A DNA stretch of 10,704 nucleotides from Larix sibirica (GCA_004151065.3 NWUY0300008318.1:24779-35482); one strand, 5' to 3'; counted from the first letter of the stretch, positions 1 through 8,170 are shown. Notes: a model not told the origin generated them from the letters alone. Numbers and translations are program-made.

Positions 1-23
1 AATCTTTTCAAGACAGGATGACT
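1..23 (+). repeat. Shared flank upstream of the left LTR (possible degenerate polypurine-tract region)
   Basis: These 23 bases match 8560-8582, just before the right LTR, at 21 positions. The stretch around 10-20 is moderately purine-rich (AAGACAGGATGA here, AAAACATGATGA on the right), which could be a decayed polypurine tract. A simple 5' LTR would be preceded by unrelated host DNA, so either the LTR starts further left (a TG lies at 8552 in the right copy) or this copy follows another copy of the internal region. Confidence 0.4.
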
Positions 24-120
24 TGTAATATACCTAGGTGTATATCACCACTATTTACATATTAGTAGATATATTTTAATACGCTAGGTCAATTATTAGT
101 TAATTGATAAATACTATACA

Positions 121-146
121 TCATGTCTATTTATTAATAGACATGA
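121..146. repeat. Perfect 11-bp stem, 4-base loop hairpin in the LTR
   Basis: TCATGTCTATT (121-131) and AATAGACATGA (136-146) are perfect reverse complements around the loop TATT. In the right LTR the same place (8681-8704) reads CATGTCTATT-TATT-AAGAGACGTG, which still pairs except for one mismatch and one G-T wobble. A smaller inverted repeat, CAATTA-TTAGT-TAATTG, lies at 90-106. The role is unknown; such hairpins can sit in LTR transcripts near processing or termination sites. Confidence 0.7.
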
Positions 147-164
147 CTTTTCCCTATCGGTCCT

Positions 165-171
165 TATATAA
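165..171 (+). promoter_or_regulatory. Possible TATA box of the LTR promoter
   Basis: TATATAA lies in the second half of the left LTR. The equivalent stretch in the right LTR is the weaker TAATATAA near 8723-8730. The position fits a U3 TATA box, but in sequence this AT-rich chance matches are common, and the LINE insertion 10 bases downstream would cut it off from the element's internal region. Confidence 0.25.
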
Positions 172-180
172 TTAGCCCAC

Positions 181-435
181 TTTTTTTCAGAAAGAAAAAC
201 TGCAACTTGTTATTTTCAAAAGAAAATCAAAGTTACATAGTAAGTTCTCAGGATAATAACTCATCCCTTAGTCAGATACACTTCAAAAAACCTTATGACT
301 AAAATGTTCATAGATAAAAGAGAATCTGACTCAATCCATACTATTGAACAAACCTAAGCACATAGAAACCAAAACTATGCATATAACTTATGACAAAAAC
401 AAAGACTCAGGCTCCACCAATCAGATAAAAGAAAG
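181..435 (-). other. LINE 3' UTR and short poly(A) tail
   Basis: This stretch lies between the ORF2 stop (436-438) and the junction with the LTR. On the minus strand it ends in a run of A (T7 at 181-187 as written), as expected for target-primed reverse transcription. I see no open frame and no strong secondary structure in it. Confidence 0.7.
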
Positions 436-890
436 TTAGAAGACACCAAAATCTACCAAATATTCAACCACATACTCCTCGAAATAAATTTGGTTCTCCA
501 TGGAACCTAAGGCCTCCTTCGAGAGCTTGTTTGCAGCCAAAATGAGCTCTCAGTAGATATGCAAAAAACTAATCTTTTGAAAGGACATGATAAGAATTCT
601 TGTTTTTCGATCCAATGCTCCAACTGAAGAGTACGTAGCTTGTGGATACATGTTTGCCAATCTAAAATAACTTTGGAATCTCCAAGGACATTTAGCTGAA
701 CAATACCCCTTTTGTTGGGAAACCAAAATATTCCCCAAAGGCCAAGCAGTTATGCTTTGTTGTTGCTTCCCCTTCCTACACCCAGCTTCATAACAATTTT
801 ATGATCCTTTTTTATATAGAGTATCATTCGAACCCCACATTTCAAGTCTTTCATGGTGCCATCAAAGTATCCAAATGATACATCGTAGTC
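436..890 (-). other. ORF2 C-terminal RNase H-like domain (RVT_3 type), degenerate
   Basis: The first acidic residue is in YFDGT (861-863). GRGSNNKA is followed by a TAA (750-752) where the family has AEL, so the catalytic Glu is lost. Reading on in the same frame gives LLGLWGI and NVLGDSKVILDW, keeping the third Asp. A frameshift near 585 leads into FLHIY, a TGA (550-552) where the family usually has Arg (HIYREL), then AANKLSKEAL, with Asn in place of the last Asp. The frame ends at TAA 436-438. Confidence 0.8.
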
Positions 891-2426
891 AGTACATGGG
901 GGATTGATGAATCTGTTTATGAAATTGTTCATAGGATAAGGATAGTCTATCATAAAATGCATAACTCTTCTACAGGTTTCGATCACGGTCATTCTTTTAT
1001 TTTCGAATAATAGAATATTCCTGCTTAACCAAGTTTCCCATATTAAGAAAAAAAGGCATATATTTGAGTTTTCCTCTAGAATGAATCCAATTATACAGAC
1101 AAACATCAAGTGATTTCCCATCCCATATATCATCGAAGTGAAATAAACTTGAAGTTCACACCAGACCACTTTAAAATAATGGCAATGTATAAAAAGGTGT
1201 GAAGTATCCTCCAAATCCCTTTTGCACATAACACACATACTCAGTCCTTGAAAACCCCTTTTCAACAGATTTTTCCAGGTAAGAATTTTATCCTCTAAGC
1301 ATAACCACATGAAACATTTCAACTTCATAGGAATCCTACACCTCCAAAGTTTTTTGTTCCACGATTTACTCTGAGGAGGTGGAAGATCCATAATGATGGA
1401 TTCATAAGCACCTTTGACTTTCAAATTACCATTTACGCCCTTCCAATCCCATACAAGTTGATTGAGCTTGTCTGATAAAGAGATACCAGCTGAAATAATA
1501 CCAGTAATATACTTGTTCCACTCCTCTGCATCATCACTAGAAATTTCAAGCTCTGAGGATGTTAACCAATGAGGTTGGTTAATTTCCTTACCAGAAGTGA
1601 AAATCTAAGCCAAGATCAAAAAATTCTTATCATGTAAAAACTTTAAAAGATGAACATATAAGATAAAATTTTCCCCAACACCACAAATTGGATCGATACC
1701 AATATAAGTTGAGAAACCCTTTCCAATGATCTAACTAAGATATATCCCAATGACATGAAGAGTATTAATTAATCATCTCCATATTAATGATACATTGTTG
1801 TATGTCTTGAGAGGATCTGTTACCCATTGAATGAAAGAAACAGATTTTAGATCTTTTTTGCAAAGAACAGTGTGCCAGAGACCTTCACCCATGATAGCAT
1901 GCCATAAAATTATGGATCACATAGCTAAACTGAAATGATCTAGATTCAAAATCTCCCAACCTCCCATAGAATTTGTCCAAGATAATACATTCCAATTAAC
2001 CAAGTGGAATTTAGTGACATTCTGCTTCTCAACCCAAATAAAATGAAAAATATTGCTTCTGATGGAATTAATAATAGTCTTTAGGACCTTCATAACGATG
2101 AACGAGTAACCATGAATAATTAAGAGTACATATTGGGCCAATAGCAACCTCCCTCCAAGAGATAACCAACGAAAGGTCAAATTATTAATTATTCTATCAA
2201 TCTTTTTGAGAAAACAAGACCAATCTGAAACTCTATAATTACTTGGTTTAAGATAATAAACAAGATACTTGAAGACATCTTCAACAAGAAACATGTTGTA
2301 AGGAAAGAAATGCTTTATTTGCTCACAAAGTTCTGCCTCAACACAATTAAAAAGGAAATTAGATTTTTGATAGCTAATAGCCATACCTGTTGCTTTGCAA
2401 AAAACATCAAATATACATTTGTACTA

Positions 2427-3290
2427 CTACCATTCAGAAACAGAACCTATTCCAAAGATAAGTACGTCATCCACAAAGAGAAGGTGAGTTATAGTGAGTG
2501 ATCTGGAGATTTTGACACCCTTTATTTTGTTCTTTCCTTTAGCTTCTTCAATAATTCTACTCAAGACCTTAATGACCAGGATAAATAAAAGGGGCAATAA
2601 AGGGTAGCCTTGGCATAAACCCCCGCTACTAGAGAATAAATCAAATGGCGATCCATTAATCAAAATAGAAAATTTTGTAGTAGAAATACAATCCATAATC
2701 CAATTTGTTACTTCCACATGGATTCCAATCTGAATCAGAACCAGTCTCAAAAAGGACCAATCAACTCTATCATAAGCCTTTATAAGATCCATTTTTAGAA
2801 TAAAGGCTTGCAAATGCTTAGACTTGATAGAATGTAAAGCTTCTTATGCTACTCCCACCGCATTAAGGATTTGACGATTAAAGAGGAATCCAAACTGCTC
2901 TTAAGAAACAAACTTGGCCAACACTGGTTTTAATCTATTTGAAATCATTTTGGTAATAATCTTGTAGAGTAGGTTACAGAAAGAGATAGGGCGATACTGA
3001 CTGAAGTATTCTAGTTTATCTTTTTTTGGGATCAAAGTAATAAAATTAGAATTTAACTTTGATGGAATATAATCCCTTACTTTAGATTCCTCAACTGCTT
3101 TATGAATTTCTTGACCAAAAATATCAAAGAAATGGAGGAAAAACTCCATAGTCCAACCGTCTAGACCTGGGATTTTTTCGTTCAGGAAACCTTTAAGAAC
3201 ATCCTTTATTTCCTCCATCAAAACAAATTCACCAATCTTCATACCATATTCCTCAATAAAAACCTTTGGATACAATTTAGCCACATTCAA
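2427..3290 (-). other. ORF2 reverse-transcriptase palm and fingers
   Basis: One continuous frame runs from MNVAKLYP (3290) to VSEW (2427), broken only by stops at 2901-2903 and in the stretch down to 2813. It carries all the ordered LINE RT blocks: PGLDGWTMEFF, FITLIPKK, YRPISFCN, the first catalytic Asp in KMDLIKAYDRVDW, GGLCQGYP and FVDD. The usual QGDP is QGYP here. FVDD keeps both catalytic aspartates, with Val replacing the Ala usual in FADD. Confidence 0.92.
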
Positions 3291-3874
3291 CTGCTCTAAA
3301 AGATTACTGCCTAAGTCTTGTTTATAAGTGTCTTTAAATATACTACAACCTCATCCTTTAGTGAAGATGTATCACAAAGAAAAGTACCTTCTTTATTTCT
3401 AAGTTCGCAAATGGAGTTTACATTGCGTCTATTGGAGGCAAATATTTGAAAAAACTTTGTATTCCGATCTCCATTTGCGACCCAAATGGCCCTACTTTTC
3501 AAACGCCAAGTACTTTCCACTTGATTAAGAATCACAACTTTCCTCTACTCCAAGTTGTATATTTCCTCTCTTCTCCCAAAAGAGAATAGATCTTCCCTAG
3601 TCTCCAAATCCAATTTTTCAATTTTAGCTTCAATGGACATAAGCGCCTCATTCATCAACGTTTTCTTATTTTTGTCCCATTTTATCACTTTCGACTTCAG
3701 CAGCTGAAGTTTATTTAGAAAATTATGCAAAGCCGAGTGTGAATCATGGGAGGAAAAAACAATCCACTGATCCTTAATAAATTCACAAAACGACTGATCT
3801 ACCAGCCAGGTGCTATTAAACTTAAAAGGAAAATTGTAAACTTTATGCTCCATATCTAACTGTAAAATTATAGC

Positions 3875-4530
3875 TTTGTGATCAGAAGAACCTGTAGAGT
3901 AACACCACAAACAATATATACTAATGGAAACTCCGAATTTATCATTCATAAGGAAACGGTCCAACTATTTAGCAATCCCAGCCCTTCCCACAATTCCATT
4001 CGACTAGGTTGGAACCAGGACCGCTGGCATGATGTCAAGAAAGCCTACAACAGAGAACAAATCTTTGAAATATATGGATAAAGGATTAGAAAGAGTATTA
4101 GTACCCCAACATTCATCTACAGAGAAAGCTAAGTTTAAATATCCACCAACAATGAGATATGGATCAAGGAACAATCCTTCAGAGATAATCATGTCCCAAA
4201 TTTGTTTTCTATTGGAATAAGGTCCATAGATGTTAAAAAAATTGAATGGGTGATCCACTGCCCTGAATTTACCTTCAAATTTAATTCCTGCAATGTAGCA
4301 AAAAGAGTTAAATAAAAAACCTGAGGATTCCATGACATTAATCAACCACCTGAATGCCTTGGAGATTCTAAACTACAACAATGCCAGTGTGGTGTTATTT
4401 TTAGAAAAAAATCACAGGAATTTAGTCCAGTAGTCGTAGTTTCCCATAGAAAAACAAGATATGCTTTGGTTGCCTCCAACAACCTTTTGAGGGTAGTTTT
4501 TTTGGGTTGACTACCAACCCCCCTTATGTT
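3875..4530 (-). other. ORF2 endonuclease domain (degenerate)
   Basis: The family expects an N-terminal N-x-R-G, an Asp in GGDFN and a C-terminal SDH. NIRG and SDH are present, but the GGDFN Asp is Tyr (codon 4139-4141), which should abolish nicking. The segment SPRHSGG-stop-LMSW (about 4325-4360) fits the conserved SGGL region in one frame, and the protein continues in another frame from about 4325, marking a frameshift. A TAG at 4004-4006 replaces the Trp of the usual TWSNG motif, and another stop lies just before LDRFL. Confidence 0.85.
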
Positions 4531-4547
4531 AAAATAAATTATCTACA

Positions 4548-5936
4548 TTAGGATACCCCATCTTGGGTTGCACCAGTTCTAAGGGACCCATTAGACAAGT
4601 TTTTATCAAGTAAAGCAGAGACATAATTTATATCAGAAAGCTTAGAATTAATCCATGTATTCTCTTGACCCTCTAATTTAGAATCCTTGTTTTTCTGTTT
4701 ACTAGGTTTCTTCCTAATTGTGATATTAGCAGACCTAATTGAGTTGATGGAGATAACATTAGCAACATCATCAGGTTCATTACCAAATATATGCAAAGGA
4801 TTTTTAACCTTCAAAGAGGGCTTTAGACCCTAACCCTTATTTTCCAAACGAATTTTGGGTATCTTAAATGAACCCACTTTAAAAGAAGAATATGGAGCAA
4901 TATGAGAGTCACGTAAAACCCAAGAACTAGACAGTTCCCTAGGAGAGGGATCAATTACAGGGGAATAAGAGATAGAAAAGTCCAAAGTAATACCATTATT
5001 AGTGTCTTCTTCATTTGAAAGGGCTTCAAGGTTGACAACAAAATTAACTCTAGCTTTGTTAGAATAAAAAACTCGCAATTTTTCCGAATGTGGATCTGAG
5101 GGAAAATAAAGGCATCTCTGAATAGGAATTCTAGAGCTTGACTTAGTAGTATTTAATGGGGAAATATTTGCAATCTTCATAGAGCTCAAAATATCATGTA
5201 CAAAAAGAGATTTTAACAATAAAGGTAAGAAAGTTTGAAACTTACCCATAAAAACCCTAGCTGGTTCCTCATCCAAAGGAAATGGAAAAGAGAGATTTTG
5301 ATATGGATATCTTGATTATGCACTAGATTCACTACTCTCTGAATGTAAAAAATATTCCTTACATTGATGTCATAAATGTCCCCTACCTTTACATCTGAAA
5401 CAACGAAATGGAACTCTCAAATAATCAAGTTTTTAAATGAGAAACCTTTCATCCCAACGTAATTCCAATTCTTCCAACAAACCCTCTAAATAATCCGTTT
5501 CAAATAAAACCCTAGGAATTCTATGATAGTTTTCCGTAAGGGTAGCTTCTTCAATCAGTATGAACCACCCAATAGAGTTTGCAACAGTCATGCATGCCTG
5601 CAAACACCAACAGTGCAAAGTGAATTTAGAAAAAATAACCCACATATGTCTTTTCTTAGGATTCTCCTTCCATGGATCAAATACATAATGCCATCTGGTC
5701 AAAACAAAGGGTCCCAAACCCAAGACCCAAAATCTAGACAAGATTATTTGCATTGACTCCTCAGATCAAAAATGAAAATAAATCCAACCATTAACCAACA
5801 TTATCACACGCGGGATATAATTAATAAGAGGCTACCACACTTTGGCAATCCAGTCAATGATTTCAACCTTATTTAACCTAATGTATTTGAATTTTCCTAG
5901 GATATCCCTAGTCAACAGAGCCTGTACCATATCCAT
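4548..5936 (-). pseudogene. LINE ORF1: DUF4283-like / zinc-knuckle RNA-binding protein, broken by six stops
   Basis: ORF1 proteins of plant LINEs bind the element's RNA and form the particle. The whole span is one frame of 462 codons. An ATG at 5936 (MDMVQALLTRDILGKF) is the first plausible start, because a stop lies upstream in frame. Residues about 35-170 look like DUF4283 (RFWVLGLGPFVLTRWHYVFD, then TVANSIGWFILIEEATL). Residues 179-192 are a CX2CX4HX4C zinc knuckle (5402-5361) with C-F-R-C, H, and Q-C. The remaining ~270 residues are a low-complexity, Ser- and Lys-rich tail without a recognised fold. Internal stops are at 5832, 5766, 5433, 5370, 5316 and 4830, and there is no frameshift. 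ORF1 ends at 4548-4550, only 18 bases before the NIRG of ORF2, which is in another frame. Confidence 0.85.
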
Positions 5937-6529
5937 TGTTACATATTTCCCTAACACGCATAGGCTCTGTTATTTCTGGCTCTTTCTACTTTGATTCTTC
6001 TCCTACTGCTATCTCATTCACCCTTAGGAGAGTTACCAACCCTACCATCCAAATGAGAAACCAAAGGATTATGTATATGTGTTCTAGCTGTAGAATGAGG
6101 GCTGATGTCTTTTTAACATGTACATCTCCTCTAACCGACGACGAAGTATAGATAAACCTATGACTAGGGTTAGTACACACCTTAAGAGGTAGAACCCCAC
6201 TAGTACCATCCATTAAGTTATTAAACTACCTACTTCGTAAGAATTGCATGCAACGTGTCAGAACAACAACAATAGCCTATGTCCAATCAAGAGTACCTCC
6301 AAAACTGCCAAAAAATAGGAAAATGACCACACAACCAAACTCATAAAAGATGAAAGAAAGAAAACTATAGAATAAAGAAATCTTCCCACTTTTTTAACTT
6401 GGTTGGTACTAGACCATCCTTGATGGATGGAGGACTCCAAGTTTTCAGTATCAGTCCTTCATCAGATCGAGCTGGTTATGTCTACAAACTCTAGAAACTC
6501 CAAACCCTCATCCTCTTCAAGTTTGCAAT
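5937..6529 (-). other. LINE 5' region (5' UTR and possible ORF1 leader)
   Basis: This lies between the ORF1 start and the resumed LTR. A 75-codon minus frame (6213-5986: MDGTSGVLPLKVCTNPSHRF at its start) could be a decayed N-terminal part of ORF1, but it is in a different frame from 5936 and I see no family motif, so I leave it unassigned. The rest has no convincing frame. A 5' UTR of a few hundred bases is normal for plant LINEs. Confidence 0.5.
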
Positions 6530-6596
6530 ATCATCAATTCATACATTCAATAATTATTATCAATAATACCAAACATGTAAGACTTTTCATCTTACA
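6530..6596 (+). repeat. Left LTR, second part
   Basis: ATCATCAATTCATACATTC resumes homology to the right LTR at 8753, and 64 of 67 positions match through the end CATCTTACA. The end is fixed by the CA terminus and by the primer-binding site that begins two bases later. This part is markedly more similar to the right LTR (3 of 67 differ) than the first part (23 of 180). Confidence 0.88.
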
Positions 6597-6598
6597 AG

Positions 6599-6610
6599 TG
6601 GTATTAGAGC
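6599..6610 (+). promoter_or_regulatory. tRNA-iMet primer-binding site
   Basis: TGGTATTAGAGC differs at one base from TGGTATCAGAGC, the complement of the 3' end of plant initiator tRNA-Met used by many plant LTR retrotransposons to prime minus-strand DNA synthesis. It sits two bases after the LTR end, the expected position. The C-to-T change is a common decay in methylated DNA. Confidence 0.88.
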
Positions 6611-6960
6611 GTTGAGTACAACTTGTGGCAAGAATTATTGAAGTTTCTTTGAATTTATAAATTTGGATTTTAGCCATTAAATTCGGATTTTCTGTGAGAA
6701 AAGGTCTTTGACCACATCGAGCACTCAATCTTCCCCTGTCAATAAAAAGGAAACAGAATGAAGTTCAAGAGAAAAGAGGAAATAAAATTCAATAAAAAGA
6801 GGAAAAGGAAAAATAAGTAAAAATAAAAGAAGGATATTTACCCAAAGAAAGTAAAAAAAAACAAAAGAAAGCAAGAAAAGAAAAATATATATATTTATGA
6901 AACCACGCATGGTTTTATTTAGTATATGAACATTATAAAGGAGTTTTATAAGGTATATAC
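6611..6960 (+). other. Untranslated leader with a purine-rich tract
   Basis: No gene is seen. From about 6739 to 6890 the + strand is almost entirely A and G with few C or T, including several runs of AAAGAAA type. Such leaders occur downstream of the primer-binding site in some plant LTR families. Just after it, AAACCA-CGCA-TGGTTT (6900-6915) is a small perfect inverted repeat. The long minus-strand frame here is only the complement of the purine tract. Confidence 0.55.
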
Positions 6961-7122
6961 AAGGAAAATTCAAAGTGATTTAAGACGTGTTTGGAAGGTC
7001 ATAAAGTGTCTTTTCAAATTATTTAAAAGAGTTTGTAAAAAAAGTGATTATATTAAATGTCAATTAAAGAGTGTTGAATTTAAATTAGTTATTTAACATA
7101 AATGTTTTTTTTCCTAATTGGA

Positions 7123-7140
7123 GAATATATATATATATTC
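7123..7140. repeat. 18-bp AT palindrome
   Basis: GAATATATATATATATTC is a perfect palindrome built on a TA repeat. It is probably a simple-sequence expansion rather than a binding site. Confidence 0.7.
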
Positions 7141-7155
7141 AAAGTAGAAGCATTG

Positions 7156-7174
7156 AAAATAATAATAATAATAA

Positions 7175-7206
<32 letters not shown>
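7156..7206. repeat. (AAT)n / (ATT)n microsatellite forming a perfect inverted repeat
   Basis: Five AAT units (7158-7172) lead into AAATTT and then a longer run of ATT units. Arms 7158-7175 and 7176-7193 are exact reverse complements, a 36-bp palindrome, and the ATT run continues to about 7206. It lies just upstream of the coiled-coil frame, which stays open through part of the repeat until a TAA at 7172-7174. Confidence 0.85.
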
Positions 7207-7208
<2 letters not shown>

Positions 7209-7297
7209 AAAATAAAATAAGACAAAATTCAAAGTCAAATGAAGGTTTACATAAGTCCTTACCGCACTTTGTTCGTCACCATCTATTGTCGAATACA

Positions 7298-8170
7298 ATG
7301 AAATTCCAATTGCAGTTACAAATAAAAAAAATAGAGGACGAATTAATGCATTGTCAAAAGGAAAACAAAAGATTACAAATGATAATTGATTTGCGGACAA
7401 TTCAAAAGGAACTCAAAGCCAGGGCTTATAACAACGAGGGAAAGCACATTGAAGATTTGTATGCACAAATTGAAGAATTAAGGAATGAAAAGTGTCTCAA
7501 TCAAAAGTCACAAATCCCAGATATCAAAAGGGAAGATGACGACAGAGCAGAAGAAGAAGTGATGCGCTTGAGCACACTCTTGAACGACAAGAAAAAAGAA
7601 GTTTCCCAAATCTAGGAAACTTAAGATGCCAGGAATCATAGGTCTGACAACATTAACAATAGATAAAAGAGCTTAAACAACAAAAATATGGCATTAAAAA
7701 AGGCCCACAAGTTGGAGATCACAAAGATTAATAAAATATTATCAAGCATTACTGAAGAAATCTTACGTCTAAGAAACCATAGTAAGATGCTAGTTACGAA
7801 AATAAGGAAGTTAAAAAGTTCTTGAAAAACAGAGCAAGCTAATGAAGACATGGAAGGGAAACTATGGGAAAAATAAGAAGTAAATCACCACCTTAAGATT
7901 TATAATCAATATCTTAAGGAGCATCTTAAGAAGCTCAAAGATGTTGAAAAGTCACAACAAGAAACGTTTGAGAAGATTCAGAATGATAATAAGCTATTAG
8001 AAGACAAATTAGAATAAAATCAGAATGAGACAACAAAATATTCAAGAATAAAATTACAAGTTATGGAAAAAGGAAGACTCACATATCCAGTTCATAGCAC
8101 TTCTCAAGATGTCATCAGAGTTGAAGAAAAGAAGACACTACAAACATGTTCAAGGAAAATAACATTTTAG
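7298..8170 (+). pseudogene. Coiled-coil protein of the LTR element (gag-region-like), broken
   Basis: A single + frame runs 290 codons from the ATG at 7298 to a TAG at 8168-8170, interrupted by six stops (7613, 7622, 7664, 7823, 7874, 8015) but no frameshift. The frame is also open upstream to 7175, so the true start may lie further left. The protein is rich in Lys, Glu, Gln and Asn with heptad-like hydrophobic spacing, for example KKIEDELMHCQKENKRLQ near the start, IEDLYAQIEELRNEK, and LKEHLKKLKDVEKSQQETFE later, so a long coiled coil is likely. I see no zinc knuckle, protease or pol motif. Coiled-coil segments occur in the gag region of some plant LTR elements, so its position between the primer-binding site and the right LTR suggests that role. 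This is inference; the family is not recognised. Confidence 0.6.

Larger units (their letters stand above)
24..180 (+). repeat. Left LTR, first part (interrupted at 180/181)
   Basis: This aligns without gaps to 8583-8739 of the right LTR. Counting from position 1, 23 of 180 positions differ. The match stops at 180, exactly where a run of T begins that is the poly(A) end of the minus-strand LINE. The remainder of this LTR resumes at 6530. The start at 24 was chosen because TGTAA here pairs with the TTACA end, but homology extends to the left edge of the window, so the true 5' boundary is uncertain. Confidence 0.8.
436..4530 (-). pseudogene. LINE ORF2: endonuclease / reverse transcriptase / zf-RVT / RNase H polyprotein, broken
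   Basis: ORF2 would nick the target and copy the LINE RNA into it. In minus order: an APE-type endonuclease starts at NIRG (4530-4519), followed by VFLWETT, NIYGPYSNR, VGGYLN (canonical GGDFN) and SSDHKAI (about 3875-3890). A linker has WVANGDRNTKFF. The reverse transcriptase has LIPKK, YRPISFCNLLYKII, KAYDRVDW, GGLCQGYPLLP and the catalytic FVDD (2466-2477), then RWLSLGGRL. The zf-RVT zinc finger CVMC...H...C lies at 1182-1235. RNase H has FDGT (Asp at 861-863), GRGSNNKA, LGDSKV and LSKEAL. The span of about 1,365 codons is normal for plant LINEs. Frameshifts are inferred near 4325, 3310 and 585. In-frame stops include 4004, 3545, 2901, 1605, 750 and 550, plus a double stop just beyond VSEW near 2421-2426. 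The long segments 4345-3311 and 3290-750 each keep one frame. Confidence 0.92.
181..6529 (-). mobile_element. LINE (plant L1-like non-LTR retrotransposon), nearly full length, inactive
   Basis: On the minus strand, from right to left, the element has a 5' region, ORF1 (DUF4283-like domain and CCHC zinc knuckle), ORF2 (endonuclease, reverse transcriptase, zf-RVT, RNase H), a roughly 250-bp 3' UTR and a short poly(A) (T7 at 181-187 on the + strand). This order is the standard one for plant L1-type LINEs that carry a C-terminal RNase H. It interrupts an LTR in reverse orientation. The right limit was placed where LTR homology resumes at 6530. I see no clean target-site duplication; relative to the right LTR, about 12 bases (8741-8752) are missing or replaced at the junction. 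Confidence 0.9.

Noticed and set aside
2310-2501. Plus-strand 63-residue frame
   Set aside because: It lies antisense to the LINE RT palm and thumb, which have clear motifs on the minus strand; it is a shadow.
3878-4220. Plus-strand frames of 63-67 residues
   Set aside because: They are antisense to the LINE endonuclease region and show no motif of their own.
5523-5756. Plus-strand 77-residue frame
   Set aside because: Antisense to the DUF4283-like domain of ORF1, which is strongly supported.
5936-6151. Plus-strand 71-residue frame with a Cys-rich stretch (MYMCSSCRMRADVF)
   Set aside because: It resembles a small zinc motif by chance, but lies in the LINE 5' region opposite to the element's coding strand and has no family match that I recognise.
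6599-6610. An integrated pararetrovirus as the source of the primer-binding site
   Set aside because: The same tRNA site is used by plant pararetroviruses, but here it directly follows an LTR with a second copy downstream, which fits an LTR retrotransposon; no movement or coat protein motifs are visible.
6900-6915. Inverted repeat AAACCA-CGCA-TGGTTT as a terminator or operator
   Set aside because: Six-base arms are expected by chance in 10 kb, and there is no bacterial context.
6725-6973. Minus-strand hydrophobic 82-residue frame that looks like membrane segments
   Set aside because: It is the complement of the purine-rich tract; Phe and Leu codons arise automatically from A/G-rich DNA read in reverse.
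7089-7400. Minus-strand 103-residue frame with an Asn and Ile run
   Set aside because: It is generated by the ATT microsatellite and overlaps the coiled-coil frame on the other strand.
7636-7851. Minus-strand 71-residue Leu/Phe-rich frame
   Set aside because: Antisense to the Lys/Asn-rich coiled-coil frame, so the hydrophobic composition is a mirror effect.
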